Positions 48,896-58,988 are shown, numbered from the stretch's first letter. The stretch: 64,000 bases of DNA from Akkermansia sp. N21116 (GCF_029854705.2 NZ_CP139035.1:2480001-2544000); one strand, 5' to 3'. Translations and numbers: made by a program. Notes: generated by a model from the letters alone, not told the origin.

Positions 48896-49975
48896 ATGAA
48901 TGATGAAAGTATGGAATTTTTGACGGAATTGCTGGAAACGCCGAGCCCTACCGGGCTTGAATTCGAAGCACAAAAAGTATGGGCGCAGGAATTGGAACAG
49001 TACGCGGATGAAGTCGAATGCGATGCCTACGGCAGCACCTGGGCCAAATTCTTCGCGAAAGACGCCAAGGCTCCTACCCTCATGATTGAAGCACATGCCG
49101 ACGAAATCGGCTTCATGATCCGCTACGTTACACCGGAAGGCTTCCTCCGAGTCGAACGCGTGGGTGGCTCCGACATCGCCATCGCCCGCGGACGGCGCAT
49201 CCGTTTCATGGGGACTCAAGGAGAAGTCGTCGGGATTACAGGCAACACGGCTATCCACCTGCGTGGCGGCGAGGATACCGTCCCGAAAACATGGGATATC
49301 TTTGTCGATGTCGGAGCATCGTCTGCCAAGGAAGTGGAAGAAATGGGCCTGCGGGTCGGCCACATCGGCGTCTATTGCGATGGTCCCATGTTGATGAACG
49401 GCAAGAAACTCGTCTGCCGAGCCTTGGACAACCGCATCAGCGGGTTCATCCTCTCCGAACTGGCCAGAAAATTGAAAAAGTCCAAAAAGGAACTTGCTTG
49501 GAACCTCGTACTTCTCAATGCCGTCCAGGAAGAAGTGGGTGGTCATGGAGCTACTATGGCCACGTTCAGAATCCGGCCGGATGCAGCTATCTGCCTGGAT
49601 GTCACTCATGCTACCGATTCCCCCGACCTGAGCAAGGACAGGTACGGCGATATCAAACTTGGTAAAGGTCCCGCCCTCACCTTCGGTACAGCCAACCATC
49701 CCAACGTCACGGCACGGCTGGAACTGGCCGCTGACAAATCCGGCATACCCGTCCAGTTTGAAGCATCAAGCCGTTGCACGGGGACGGATACGGATTCCAT
49801 CTTCATCTCCAGGGAAGGGGTTCCATCCGCCCTCGTTTCGATTCCCCTGCGCTACATGCATTCTCCGGTAGAAACGGCCGACCTTGATGATGTGGACGCC
49901 ACGGTAGAGTTACTCCACGGCTTCATCAAGTCATTGAAAAAGAGCGACGACTTCCGTTATTCCCTCGGCAAGTAA
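48896..49975 (+). CDS. M42-family metallo-aminopeptidase
   Basis: 359 residues, the usual length. Metal and catalytic motifs are in order: EAHADEIGFMI (His67 ligand, Asp69), the bridging Asp in CRALDNRISG, the catalytic glutamates in NAVQEEVGGHGA, the later ligand in CLDVTHATDSPD, and a terminal His in PLRYMHSPVETAD. The family forms tetrahedral dodecamers that trim peptides in the cytoplasm; some members have been annotated as endoglucanases. No signal peptide. It is monocistronic, with hairpins on both sides of its 3' region. Confidence 0.92.
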   Translation: MNDESMEFLTELLETPSPTGLEFEAQKVWAQELEQYADEVECDAYGSTWAKFFAKDAKAPTLMIEAHADEIGFMIRYVTPEGFLRVERVGGSDIAIARGRRIRFMGTQGEVVGITGNTAIHLRGGEDTVPKTWDIFVDVGASSAKEVEEMGLRVGHIGVYCDGPMLMNGKKLVCRALDNRISGFILSELARKLKKSKKELAWNLVLLNAVQEEVGGHGATMATFRIRPDAAICLDVTHATDSPDLSKDRYGDIKLGKGPALTFGTANHPNVTARLELAADKSGIPVQFEASSRCTGTDTDSIFISREGVPSALVSIPLRYMHSPVETADLDDVDATVELLHGFIKSLKKSDDFRYSLGK

Positions 49976-50030
49976 AAGCCCGGTTTTATTCACCGGCCTT
50001 TCCTGGCTCAATAATCAATCATGAATTCAA

Positions 50031-50061
50031 AAGGGTCATCGGCGAACAACCGATGACCCTT
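50031..50061. terminator. Strong bidirectional terminator between convergent genes
   Basis: AAGGGTCATCGG, loop CGAACAA, CCGATGACCCTT: a perfect 12-bp stem. On the minus strand it is followed by TTTTGAATT, suiting the lipoprotein gene that ends at 50108. On the plus strand TTGCATTTATT follows, suiting the aminopeptidase gene. Confidence 0.85.
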
Positions 50062-50107
50062 GCATTTATTGAGTCTAGACCGGAATCTTCCGGGCACGAA
50101 ACTGCTT

Positions 50108-52378
50108 TTATTTAGTGGTTTCGAAATAGAAACGTTCGACAATCTTGCCGTCTTCCTGGGAAACAGAATAGCGGATACCTTTGACATCCTTGCTGATGGC
50201 ATTAAGCACATCGGCGACAGTACGCAAGTTACGGGCAATATCACTATCCGGAGCTGTCGTTTCCATCGTCTGAGCCCAAGTGCCGGCAAACTTCGCCCAC
50301 GGATCCGAATCCATGCGGATACACGCACCCAAGGGACCGTATACAGTCGGCACGATGGCACTTGCATCGGGATGAAGGGAAGCCTGAACGACGGGAGCAA
50401 TGAAGTTGCGGGAGGTACTAGCGGCAACCAGGGAGTCACTCACGGCAAGAACCGGCATCCAGTCATTGCCCGTATTCGGGATCGGATAGGAGTAGAAGGT
50501 CTGACCATCCGGGCCTTTTTCTTCGGTCGGCTTGGCGAGATCCACCTTGCCGGTCAGAGGCTGGAGGATAGCCTTGTTGGCTTCCAAAGCCTTGCTGACG
50601 TCAGCCCATGCGGAGGAGAGTTTGGACATATCCGCCACACGAGCGATTGAAGTGATGCGGGGAATACGGGCATTCTTGGCGAAGCTTTCGGGAATCTCTT
50701 TGTTACTCGGAAGCATGCCCTTGAAGTCCATGACTATTCCCTGGGCAGGCTCATACCCGGCATCGGCCTTGCGAGAAGCATTCCAAATCGAAGAGATCAA
50801 AGGCACGAACGGTTTGACTGCATTGCAGCATTCATTGACCTCTTTGCCCTTGTTCGTTTTGACCGTTGCCAGTAGCTCCAATGAATTCCAGGCAAATTCG
50901 CCAGCCTGACCGCAAAGGTTCATGAACACATTCTGGTAATCGGGAGCCAGGGAAATAACCATGGATAAGGCATTGTCCGGCACGTTCAGCAGGCCGCTCA
51001 TGGAAGCAGCGGAATGTTTCCAATCGTAAATATTGTTGGTTCCGGTCTTGATTTCACCCATCAATCCTTTGTTCCACCAGGAGTAGAAAGATACGGGCTG
51101 TGTCACATCGCAGAAGTCATACATTGCCTGTTCACTGGCATTCAATGCCTTAATATCACTGCAAATCTGATCGATTTTCGCTTTATCAAGACCATGCTTT
51201 TGCTGGGCCGTAACCAATGCATTGACAACTCCATTCGTCTGCCCTTGGGAATAGGCTTTGGAAATATCCATCAGAGATTTCAAGAGGGGGGACGTTGCAA
51301 ATGAAACGCAAAATGCCCGGGAATCCAAATGTCCGTCTACGAAAGCAAATTCCTGTTTACCGAGGATGGATTCGGCGGGAGATGCAGGAAGTGTCAGTTG
51401 CTTGGGATTGGAGCAGAACACTGCCATACCGACATTACCCTTGAAACCGACAAGCAGATGCAGCTTGGCCGTTGAAATCTTGTTGATAATCTTGTTAACC
51501 GTAGCTGCATCCATTCCGCTACCGGCGAGGGCAGCAGCAACCATCTTGGAGGCCTTGGGGCCATCCAGCTTGACGCCGGAAAACGATACGCCGCCAGTTT
51601 CCGCAGTACTCGGCATCAATGCTCCCTGGCTCATCATACCGGCCATCATTCCCAACTGGGCAACAGATGTCTTTACTTGAGTAGCGGCTTCCTCATCCAT
51701 TTCCACGGCAATGAAAACAGGAGCGGTTCCCGTTTCTGATTCCAAATCAATCTTGTCAAGCAACTCAAGTCCTGCAGAGACGAGCTGCTGAATAGAAGCA
51801 GGATCCATCTTTAGAGACTTTCCGGGAGCTGAGAACAATCCATCCGTCATCGTATTGATATTCTGGCTCTGTGTAATTTCGCTCACTTTTTGTAGCACAG
51901 GGGCCAGTTTGGTGAATAAGGCCGGCATGTCCGAACCTCCGGCAATCACTACATTCTTCACAGGAACGGAAACTTTCTGTTTGACCGTTACCGGAGCCGC
52001 AGGAGAAGCGTTGTCACCACCGGCCATCAACTTGGTCGTATCCACTTCCGTTTCTGCGGGGACAGCATTTTCTTCTTCACTCGTGTCAGGACTAGCATCC
52101 TGCTTAAGCTGGGAGGCGGAATTGATGTACTCCCCCGTATGGGATGCCATAAACGACTGCACCACGGAAGGTATATCGTACAGGGCATAAACACAGGAAC
52201 TTTCCGCCGGGACTAAATCCAAAAGAGCCAGCTTGGCGGAACGTTCCGCCGGAGTAGCCGGTTTAACCTGGGGAGCCTGGGGCACGGGAGGTTCCTTCGG
52301 GCCTTCATCCTTACAGGAAGTGAGACAGCAGGCCGCCGCAAAGGGGACCGCAAGATAACGGTATGTGTGCAGTTTCAT
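50108..52378 (-). CDS. Large lipoprotein, unknown function
   Basis: 756 residues from the ATG at 52378, which opens a lipoprotein signal with lipobox LTSC; an upstream in-frame start at 52399 adds a non-signal heptapeptide. The mature protein is alpha/beta with repeated themes such as VPVKNVVIAGGSDMPALFTKL, PVFIAVEMDEEAATQVKTSV, VSFSGVKLDGPKASKMV and KLHLLVGFKGNVGMAVF, suggesting two or three related domains. Helical segments separate them. No enzymatic motif is seen. It lies 85 bp downstream of the PBP2-like gene on the same strand, so a role in envelope growth is possible but unproved. Confidence 0.7.
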   Translation of the reverse strand: MKLHTYRYLAVPFAAACCLTSCKDEGPKEPPVPQAPQVKPATPAERSAKLALLDLVPAESSCVYALYDIPSVVQSFMASHTGEYINSASQLKQDASPDTSEEENAVPAETEVDTTKLMAGGDNASPAAPVTVKQKVSVPVKNVVIAGGSDMPALFTKLAPVLQKVSEITQSQNINTMTDGLFSAPGKSLKMDPASIQQLVSAGLELLDKIDLESETGTAPVFIAVEMDEEAATQVKTSVAQLGMMAGMMSQGALMPSTAETGGVSFSGVKLDGPKASKMVAAALAGSGMDAATVNKIINKISTAKLHLLVGFKGNVGMAVFCSNPKQLTLPASPAESILGKQEFAFVDGHLDSRAFCVSFATSPLLKSLMDISKAYSQGQTNGVVNALVTAQQKHGLDKAKIDQICSDIKALNASEQAMYDFCDVTQPVSFYSWWNKGLMGEIKTGTNNIYDWKHSAASMSGLLNVPDNALSMVISLAPDYQNVFMNLCGQAGEFAWNSLELLATVKTNKGKEVNECCNAVKPFVPLISSIWNASRKADAGYEPAQGIVMDFKGMLPSNKEIPESFAKNARIPRITSIARVADMSKLSSAWADVSKALEANKAILQPLTGKVDLAKPTEEKGPDGQTFYSYPIPNTGNDWMPVLAVSDSLVAASTSRNFIAPVVQASLHPDASAIVPTVYGPLGACIRMDSDPWAKFAGTWAQTMETTAPDSDIARNLRTVADVLNAISKDVKGIRYSVSQEDGKIVERFYFETTK

Positions 52379-52463
52379 ACTACACACAATATGGAGCAAG
52401 CAGGATCAAGTTGCAAACAACTTCTGCGCTCCTCTTCCGGAATTTCCAGAGTCGGAAATCAGA

Positions 52464-54896
52464 CTACAGTGGCTCCGCCACCGGAATATTGTCTTCTACA
52501 GGAGGCATTACCGGCTTCGGAGCCTCTGCGGGAACGGGGGATTTTCTCAAATTACGGGGAATTTGTCTGGGCAGTCCGGGTATATAATCCGGGTCTCCGG
52601 GCTGGGGATACATGCTGGGACTTGTATTTTCCGCCGGGACAGAGGCGGAACCAGGATTGACGGGAACCATCTTCTTGTTGGAATCCGAGGAATCATCCAC
52701 CTCTTCGGATAACTGAGCCGCAGAAATAGGTGGAACATCCATGCCGGAAGCAGGCTTGGCTGCCCCGGGGTCGGGCTCATCCGCCGGCACGGCAACGGGA
52801 ATGGCAGTTTCCGGGTTGAGCTCAGCCTTAACGTCTTCCTTCACACTTTCAAAAAATTCCTTCACAATCGGGGCAGCCTTGGCGCCTCCGCCGATTCGTT
52901 CCCCTGGAAGACCTTCATAAAGCACGGCATAGGCATACCGAGGATTATCGACTGGCAAGAACCCGGCAAACCAAGCCAAACGGGAGTCATCCTTCTCAGG
53001 CCCCCACTGGGCCGTACCGGACTTCCCGGCAATGGACGTATAAGACAATCTAGCGTGGCGGCCCGTCCCACCTTCTCCATTGACCACCGCATCCATACCC
53101 TTGCGGACGACGGCAATCTCGTTGGCATATTCGGTCAGGGGAGTCTGAATTTCCGGGTTGGCCACATAAATGACATTGGCGTTGCTATCTTGAATCTGTT
53201 TGACAAGATGAAGTTTGGGAAGGCCGTAGCCGTTGGCAATACCCGCCATGGCATGAGCAACCTGCAAAGGGGAAGCCAGCAACACACCCTGCCCAATCGA
53301 CATGTTGACAACATCTCCCGACATGAAGTTACGGTGGTGGCGCTGGATCATGTATTCGCTATCCGGTACCAACCCCTTGTAATCCGGGATGGGCAAACCG
53401 GTCTTGGAACCATAACCAAACAACCGGGCCGTATCCAAAAGCCTGTTGGCCGAAGATACGGACGTGTTGCCCAAGCGCATAGCCGTCAACGCCATGAATA
53501 TGTTGTTCGACCTAGCCAGGGCGCGGACACAGTTGATATACCCTTCCGGAATCTTGCTCCAGTTCCGGAACGTATGCTTGCCGATCTGGATGGATGCCGG
53601 ACAATTGACTGTCGTATTGGCATCAATGACGCCGTATTTCAGAGCTGCCATCACCGTAATCACCTTGAAGGTAGATGCCGGAGGATATTTACCCTGGAAG
53701 GCACGGGAAAGAAGAGGCTTGGAAGGATGAGTGCTCAACGCCTCAAAATCTTTCTGGGATATGTTGGGAATGAACAGGTTGGGATCATACGATGGAGTCG
53801 ATGCCATCACAAGGACTTCACCGCTCTTACAATCGATGACGACCATGGCACCGCGCCGGGCTCCCTTGCCCAGAGCCTTTTCCGCCTTCTTCTGCCAACT
53901 GAGATTAAGAGTCGTCACAAGCGAACCGCCGGGCTTGGGACGCGATTGAAGTTCGTCGAGAATTTTATTGCCATCTTCATCGAACATGAGGCGCCACACA
54001 CCGGGCTTGCCGTTCAATGTATGATCATATTCCTTTTCCAGCCCTATGCGGCCTTCCGTCTGTTCCCACAAGGGATCCATATGGTTGATCGGCCCGGATG
54101 GCAACTTTCCCTTGGAGCCGACATACCCGATAATGTGGGCGGCCATTTCCTTGGCGGGGTAATATCTGATGTAAATGGGCAGGAGTTCCAGACCACGCAC
54201 CTTGTCCACCTGGGTACGGATTTTCTCCGCCTCATCGTCGCGAATTACATTGGTCACAGGCAGGGGAAGCCAACGACGGTCCTTGTAATGCTGCCACAAT
54301 TTTTCATCGGTAAATTCCCAGGTTTTTCCTGTAATTTGATGCGCTTTTTCAAGGCAGGAACGCCCGAAACGAACAATATTCTCACGGTCTTCGTTTTCAA
54401 ACTGTCCGAAACGAAGGGCAAGCTGATAGGCGACTTTCGTCTGGGCGAAGGCTTCCCCGTTGCGATCCAGAATCTGACCTCGCGGAGCAGGGATAAGCAA
54501 AGCCATCGTACGGGCCGACGTGCGGGTTTTGGCGTAGGATTCGGTCGCAGCCTGGGACTGATCCCCCTTGACTCCGGAAATACTTATTTTTTTTCCGTTT
54601 CCAGCGCCATCGTTATCACCCCGCTGTTCCTGATCGGGAATAGGAACGAAAGAAGGGGAATCGTCCAGGCCTTCCTTCTCCCCAGACGCCGTATCTTGCT
54701 TGTTGCCGTCATCATCCAGACGGACGCTCGAAACGATCTCGTCTTCATCATCGTCATGCGCGGACGGTTTGACAGGAGCAGGCTTGTTCTGCTGCGGTTT
54801 CACGGAAGATGACGGAGCTCCCGCCGCAGGCATGAACAGCAACAGCCCGGCCGACAGGATAGCAACGCCAAGACGAGTAGGAATCATCCGTAACAT
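52464..54896 (-). CDS. mrdA: Penicillin-binding protein 2-type transpeptidase
   Basis: 810 residues. A single N-terminal TM/signal segment (about 8-26) is followed by an unusual low-complexity acidic stretch to about 125. The class B PBP dimerisation domain begins LIPAPRGQILDRNGEAFAQ (134-152). The transpeptidase domain carries STFK (408-411, nucleophile Ser408), SNN (463-465) and KSGTAQ (625-630), all intact. The tail from about 700 is Pro/Asp rich. This is a monofunctional DD-transpeptidase that crosslinks peptidoglycan, more like elongation PBP2 than FtsI by its pedestal motifs. No rodA, mreB or mreC is nearby. It is the middle gene of three minus-strand envelope genes. Confidence 0.85.
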   Translation of the reverse strand: MLRMIPTRLGVAILSAGLLLFMPAAGAPSSSVKPQQNKPAPVKPSAHDDDEDEIVSSVRLDDDGNKQDTASGEKEGLDDSPSFVPIPDQEQRGDNDGAGNGKKISISGVKGDQSQAATESYAKTRTSARTMALLIPAPRGQILDRNGEAFAQTKVAYQLALRFGQFENEDRENIVRFGRSCLEKAHQITGKTWEFTDEKLWQHYKDRRWLPLPVTNVIRDDEAEKIRTQVDKVRGLELLPIYIRYYPAKEMAAHIIGYVGSKGKLPSGPINHMDPLWEQTEGRIGLEKEYDHTLNGKPGVWRLMFDEDGNKILDELQSRPKPGGSLVTTLNLSWQKKAEKALGKGARRGAMVVIDCKSGEVLVMASTPSYDPNLFIPNISQKDFEALSTHPSKPLLSRAFQGKYPPASTFKVITVMAALKYGVIDANTTVNCPASIQIGKHTFRNWSKIPEGYINCVRALARSNNIFMALTAMRLGNTSVSSANRLLDTARLFGYGSKTGLPIPDYKGLVPDSEYMIQRHHRNFMSGDVVNMSIGQGVLLASPLQVAHAMAGIANGYGLPKLHLVKQIQDSNANVIYVANPEIQTPLTEYANEIAVVRKGMDAVVNGEGGTGRHARLSYTSIAGKSGTAQWGPEKDDSRLAWFAGFLPVDNPRYAYAVLYEGLPGERIGGGAKAAPIVKEFFESVKEDVKAELNPETAIPVAVPADEPDPGAAKPASGMDVPPISAAQLSEEVDDSSDSNKKMVPVNPGSASVPAENTSPSMYPQPGDPDYIPGLPRQIPRNLRKSPVPAEAPKPVMPPVEDNIPVAEPL

Positions 54897-54958
54897 GACT
54901 TATGATAATGGCAGACGCACCCGGGCAATTCAACCCCAAACCCTGTTGCAGACGAACA

Positions 54959-55585
54959 TCAGTCCTCGATCACAACGCGCGTCCCTTCCCCGCACTTCTC
55001 AAAAAGATAACTGCAAGCTTCCTGGGGAATGCGCACGCATCCGTGGGAATCAGCATCGCGCAGGACACGGCCAACATGCAGACCATAGCCATCTTTGATC
55101 CGCATCCACAAAGGCATGGAAGCACCAACGAACTTACCGCCGGAGGGAACGGGAGACGAAGATGTTGCATCGGAATTCACGCGGTCGCCGGATGCATTGT
55201 ACACGCTGCCATAGGAACGGGAACGGTAATCCCGGACTTTTTCGATAATGCGAAAACTGCCCCTCGGGGTTTCGTAAGAGGAACGCCCGGTACAAACCGG
55301 AAAATCCATAGCAATCTCGTCGTTCACGTATAGAGCGCCGCGCTGAGCTCCCAGGCGCACCACGATTTTGCTGTTTTCGGTATTTGCCTTTTCAATGCGC
55401 TCGTCATGGTACCAGACGTCGCGCGTATCACGATAGTCGGAACGATTGAGAAAATCCTGATAACTTGCGCCTATGCGCCCATCAGGCAATCTGTTCGGGT
55501 CAGCCTTATCCTGCATCGACGAGCAGGAAGCCCACATCAATACAGAAGCAACGAGCAAAATACTTGTCAAAAAACGACATTGCAT
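54959..55585 (-). CDS. L,D-transpeptidase (YkuD domain) lipoprotein
   Basis: 208 residues with a lipoprotein signal (WASC, Cys21). The YkuD domain at about 75-208 includes GRSSYETPRGSFRI and the catalytic motif HVGRVLRDADSHGCVRIP (His170, His181, nucleophile Cys183, Arg185). Such enzymes form 3-3 crosslinks in peptidoglycan or attach proteins to it. It lies 62 bp upstream of the PBP2-like gene on the same strand, pairing D,D- and L,D-transpeptidases. Confidence 0.92.
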   Translation of the reverse strand: MQCRFLTSILLVASVLMWASCSSMQDKADPNRLPDGRIGASYQDFLNRSDYRDTRDVWYHDERIEKANTENSKIVVRLGAQRGALYVNDEIAMDFPVCTGRSSYETPRGSFRIIEKVRDYRSRSYGSVYNASGDRVNSDATSSSPVPSGGKFVGASMPLWMRIKDGYGLHVGRVLRDADSHGCVRIPQEACSYLFEKCGEGTRVVIED

Positions 55586-55695
55586 GACGACGCGCGTTTA
55601 GCGTGCAGGAGAAATAAAATCAAGTCCGATTTTACCCGGAACCCTCCGCCCTTCGAATTTTCCCTCAGGACGGAGTCAACGGGCGTTCCGGAAAG

Positions 55696-56148
55696 TTATT
55701 TCCTGTCCAACAGAGCATCCAGGGAATATTTTCCAGCCCCCATCAGCATTAAGGCAAGTGCGGCGCCGACATACAAAATCTGATATTCGATACCTTCTCC
55801 TGACTGGTTGCCATACCAATTCATGAAGAATCCATGATCCCAATTGTGCGTCATGGCTACGCCCATCGTAATCGCCAATCCCAATGCGGCCAGACGTGTC
55901 AACAACCCGGACACAATCGCCAGAGGAGCAAAAAATTCCGTCAGGATGGCAATCCAGGCCAAGGGCGCGGGAATCCCCATGCCTCCCGTAAAAGCGGACA
56001 GTGTTGCATCAAGGCCTCCGCCACCGAACCATCCAAGTACCTTCTGGGCTCCGTGAGGCCACATGGCCCCCCCCAAAGTGATACGCAGCAATAATTGTCC
56101 TGCAGATGTGGCGCAAGGGCAAGTTCCAAAGAGATATCCCGGTTTCAT
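55696..56148 (-). CDS. DoxX-family membrane protein
   Basis: 150 residues with four membrane segments (QLLLRITLGGAMWPHG, WIAILTEFFAPLAIVSGLL, ALGLAITMGVAMTHN, ILYVGAALALMLMG). The motif AQKVLGWFGGGG and the end SLDALLDRK are typical of DoxX/DUF417-like proteins. Members have been linked to redox or sulfur chemistry and to small-molecule transport, with no clear role here. GGGG lies upstream of the start. Divergent from menG. Confidence 0.85.
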   Translation of the reverse strand: MKPGYLFGTCPCATSAGQLLLRITLGGAMWPHGAQKVLGWFGGGGLDATLSAFTGGMGIPAPLAWIAILTEFFAPLAIVSGLLTRLAALGLAITMGVAMTHNWDHGFFMNWYGNQSGEGIEYQILYVGAALALMLMGAGKYSLDALLDRK

Positions 56149-56280
56149 GTCATTTTCCCCGTATGATTATTTATAAGAAATAGAATTATTTCAGTGTTAA
56201 ACAATCCCCGCAAAGAATTCGTTGAAAAGAAAATGAATTCACGCTTGATTCCCTCCTCTTTTCGATGTGAACTACTCGCC

Positions 56281-56952
56281 ATGCAAAATCCGGAGTTTGT
56301 CAAAAATGCCTTTGCATCCATTGCTCCCAGGTATGTCGCCACCAACCATGTTCTGAGCATGGGCATTGACCTTCTTTGGAGAAACCGCGTCGCTCAAATT
56401 GTCTCGGAATGGAAACCGTCAAGGCTCCTGGATTTGGCTACCGGAACGGGAGACCTGGCCCTGGTCATGCAACATGCCATGCCGGATACGGAAATTACCG
56501 GATCCGATTTCTGCCAGCCGATGCTCGACATTGCGGCAGCCCGCGGTGTTGCCAACATCGTTTGCGCCGACGCAATGGATCTGCCCTTCCCCGACAAAGG
56601 ATACGATGCAGTCACCGTCGCCTTCGGCCTCCGCAACATGGCGGACTGGTCCGGCGCTCTGAAAGAAATGAAGCGGATGCTGCGTCCGGGAGGCCACCTG
56701 CTCATCCTCGACTTTTCGCTGCCGTCAGGGCTGTTGCGCGCACCGTACCGCTGGTACCTCCACCGGATTCTGCCGATGGTGGCCGGATGGATGACAGGGC
56801 ACCGGGAAGCCTACGATTATCTTGCCCGCAGCATTGAGGATTTTCCCTGCGGCGAGGCAATGTGCCGTCTGATCGGCCAAGCCGGATTCATCGACGTTTC
56901 CGTTGAGCCGCTCAACGGAGGAATAGCCAGCATTTACAGGGGGGAAGCATGA
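56281..56952 (+). CDS. menG: Demethylmenaquinone (ubiquinone) methyltransferase
   Basis: 223 residues from the ATG at 56281, the start that best fits the family (VKNAFASIAPRYVATNHVLSMGID). Longer frames from 56233 or 56194 would add an atypical N-terminus. SAM motifs: LLDLATGTGDLALVM (motif I), GSDFCQPMLDIA, CADAMDLPFPDKGYDAVTVAFGLRN and MLRPGGHLLILDFSLP. It methylates the quinone ring in the last step of menaquinone synthesis. Its stop overlaps the start of the MATE exporter by 4 bp. Confidence 0.88.
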   Translation: MQNPEFVKNAFASIAPRYVATNHVLSMGIDLLWRNRVAQIVSEWKPSRLLDLATGTGDLALVMQHAMPDTEITGSDFCQPMLDIAAARGVANIVCADAMDLPFPDKGYDAVTVAFGLRNMADWSGALKEMKRMLRPGGHLLILDFSLPSGLLRAPYRWYLHRILPMVAGWMTGHREAYDYLARSIEDFPCGEAMCRLIGQAGFIDVSVEPLNGGIASIYRGEA

Positions 56953-58454
56953 GTGCAGGCGACGCAAGAGAAGGAGTAATCCGCGGTAAAATGACCCGCG
57001 GACGTCTCGGGGGGAAACTCGCGGGACTCACGCTTCCTCGGCAAATCTGGATGATTGCCTTCTGGCCGTTCCTGGAACAGGTCATCAGCTTCTTTATCAC
57101 CTCCTGGGATCTTTTTATCGCTACGTCCATCGGTACAAACGCGCAGGATACCATGTATATTGCCGATGGCATGGGAGCCAGCGTTTTCCTCGTCTGGCTT
57201 GGCTTCGTCATGCAAGGTGCCGTCGGCATGGGATCGACGGCTATCGTGTCGCGCATGACGGGAGCCCGCGAATACAGAACGGCCAACCACGCCGCCTGCC
57301 AGGCCGGTATCCTCGGAGCCATAGCCGGAGTCCTTTCCTGCGGATTGATGCTCATCGCCAGCAAAATCATGGTCACGTACATCCTGACCATGACGCCGGA
57401 AGCCCAGGCCTATGCCATGCAGTACATGACGATCGCCTCGTTCACGGCGCCATTCAGCGGAGTTGTCTTTGCCTTGAATGCCGCCCTCCGGGGAGCCGGT
57501 GATACGCGTCTACCCTTCAACATCATGCTTTCGGCCGGATTGCTCAACGTCATCTTCGGCCTCATTTTCATTTTTGCCCCTGCTCCCCTGGGGGGATGGC
57601 GCATCGCAGGCATTGCGGCGGGAACCTTGTGCGGATTCGCCGCCAGCCTGATTTTCCTGATACTCGTCCTCTACAAACGCCGCAACAGACTCTACGAAGG
57701 AAGGGCCGAGACAGACCTGGACTCCCTGGCCCACGCCCATGGACACAACTTCGTCCCGCCCATCCATTTGGACGGAGAAAGCCTGAAGCCGGATTGGAAC
57801 ATGCAGGGACGCATCCTGCGCATCGGACTTCCCCAGGCCATTGAGGTCTTCGGCATCTGGGCCATTCAGATGTTCTGCCTGTCTATCATCAGCAAACTCC
57901 CCATGCCGGGAGCCCTCGGCGTACACAACATCGCCATCCGCATCGAGTCCATGAGCTTTCTGCCCGGTTTTGCCATCGGCATGGCTGCCGCTACCCTCGT
58001 CGGCCAGTACCTGGGAGCCCGCAATGCCTTGCTGGCACGCATCACCATCCTGAAGTGCATCAAGTATGCCGTCGTATTCATGGGAGTTCTTGGCGCGATC
58101 TTTTTTATCCTGCCCGGACCATTCATCGAAATCTTCGCCAAGGGAAATCCCGAGATGATCGATTTGGGAATTCCCGTTCTTCGGACAATGATTCTGGTGG
58201 AACCTTTTTTCGCGGCCTGCATCGTGATGAAGTCGTCGCTCCGCGGAGCCGGGGACACCAAGCGGGTAATGCTCATTTCCTACGGAGTCATGGGATTCTT
58301 CCGCGTCTTCGTCACATGGCTCTGGTTCACCTTCTTCCCCTCTACCATGACCTTGTGGGGAATTTGGCTGCTCTTCGCGGCTGAATCTGCCCTGCAGTGT
58401 TTCATTTTCTACAAGATTGTCCGCGGGAAAAGCTGGACTAATCTCAAGGTGTAA
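56949..58454 (+). CDS. MATE-family multidrug/cation antiporter
   Basis: 501 residues, about 12 membrane segments in two related halves. Typical repeats are FWPFLEQVISFFITSWDLFIATSIGTNA in the first half and IGLPQAIEVFGIWAIQMFCLS in the second. ALRGAGDTRLPF and SSLRGAGDTKRVM are the characteristic G-A-G-D-T loops near TM6 and TM12. It exports organic cations or similar compounds using a proton or sodium gradient; substrate unknown. Translationally coupled to menG (ATGA overlap). Confidence 0.92.
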   Translation: MSAGDAREGVIRGKMTRGRLGGKLAGLTLPRQIWMIAFWPFLEQVISFFITSWDLFIATSIGTNAQDTMYIADGMGASVFLVWLGFVMQGAVGMGSTAIVSRMTGAREYRTANHAACQAGILGAIAGVLSCGLMLIASKIMVTYILTMTPEAQAYAMQYMTIASFTAPFSGVVFALNAALRGAGDTRLPFNIMLSAGLLNVIFGLIFIFAPAPLGGWRIAGIAAGTLCGFAASLIFLILVLYKRRNRLYEGRAETDLDSLAHAHGHNFVPPIHLDGESLKPDWNMQGRILRIGLPQAIEVFGIWAIQMFCLSIISKLPMPGALGVHNIAIRIESMSFLPGFAIGMAAATLVGQYLGARNALLARITILKCIKYAVVFMGVLGAIFFILPGPFIEIFAKGNPEMIDLGIPVLRTMILVEPFFAACIVMKSSLRGAGDTKRVMLISYGVMGFFRVFVTWLWFTFFPSTMTLWGIWLLFAAESALQCFIFYKIVRGKSWTNLKV

Positions 58455-58502
58455 GGAATATCTCCTTCCCCCGAAGAGAAGAAAGAGGGGAATGGCGGGC
58501 AA

Positions 58503-58964
58503 TCAGTAGATTTGCATCAATTCTTCATTCATCGGCACAACATCTGATGACGAACCGATATCGTCTCCGCCGTGAGTCCCTTCTTCTTCGCGAACGTAAA
58601 TGACCTCTACTCGGGTACCCGCATCACGGGACGAAGACTTGTAATTGACTCTGGGTTCCAGGATGACAACCGTATTGCCGCCCATAGCCGCCGCCCGGCT
58701 CTTAAAGTACCGGACGCGCTCCGCATCGCTATAATCCATGTTGAGACGCGGATTCGTACCGGGCGCCGGAGTAAACGATCCGACATGGACATAGGGGCAG
58801 GATGGGAATTCATCCATCAAAAGCACTTCCTCGGCATCAATAGGATCTCTGCGCTTGCCATCGGCTACGGGTTCCCACCTTCCGCCATCGGAACTTCCCA
58901 TGCTGCAGGACATCAACATTCCCGCGGTCAGTATTCCGATGCACTTTCTGAATGGATCATTCAT
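58503..58964 (-). CDS. Small lipoprotein, unknown function
   Basis: 153 residues from the ATG at 58964 (a TTG at 58976 is also possible). Signal peptide with lipobox LMSC. The mature part has the pattern YVHVGSFTPAPG...DAERVRYFKSRAAAMGGNTVVILEP, resembling DUF4156-type periplasmic lipoproteins in which an Ala-rich helix is followed by GGN.V.I. The tail is acidic and disordered. It follows the small protein gene at 58989 by 24 bp, so both are probably co-transcribed. Confidence 0.65.
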   Translation of the reverse strand: MNDPFRKCIGILTAGMLMSCSMGSSDGGRWEPVADGKRRDPIDAEEVLLMDEFPSCPYVHVGSFTPAPGTNPRLNMDYSDAERVRYFKSRAAAMGGNTVVILEPRVNYKSSSRDAGTRVEVIYVREEEGTHGGDDIGSSSDVVPMNEELMQIY

Positions 58965-58988
58965 AACCCGCTTCAATGCAATGCGAGG

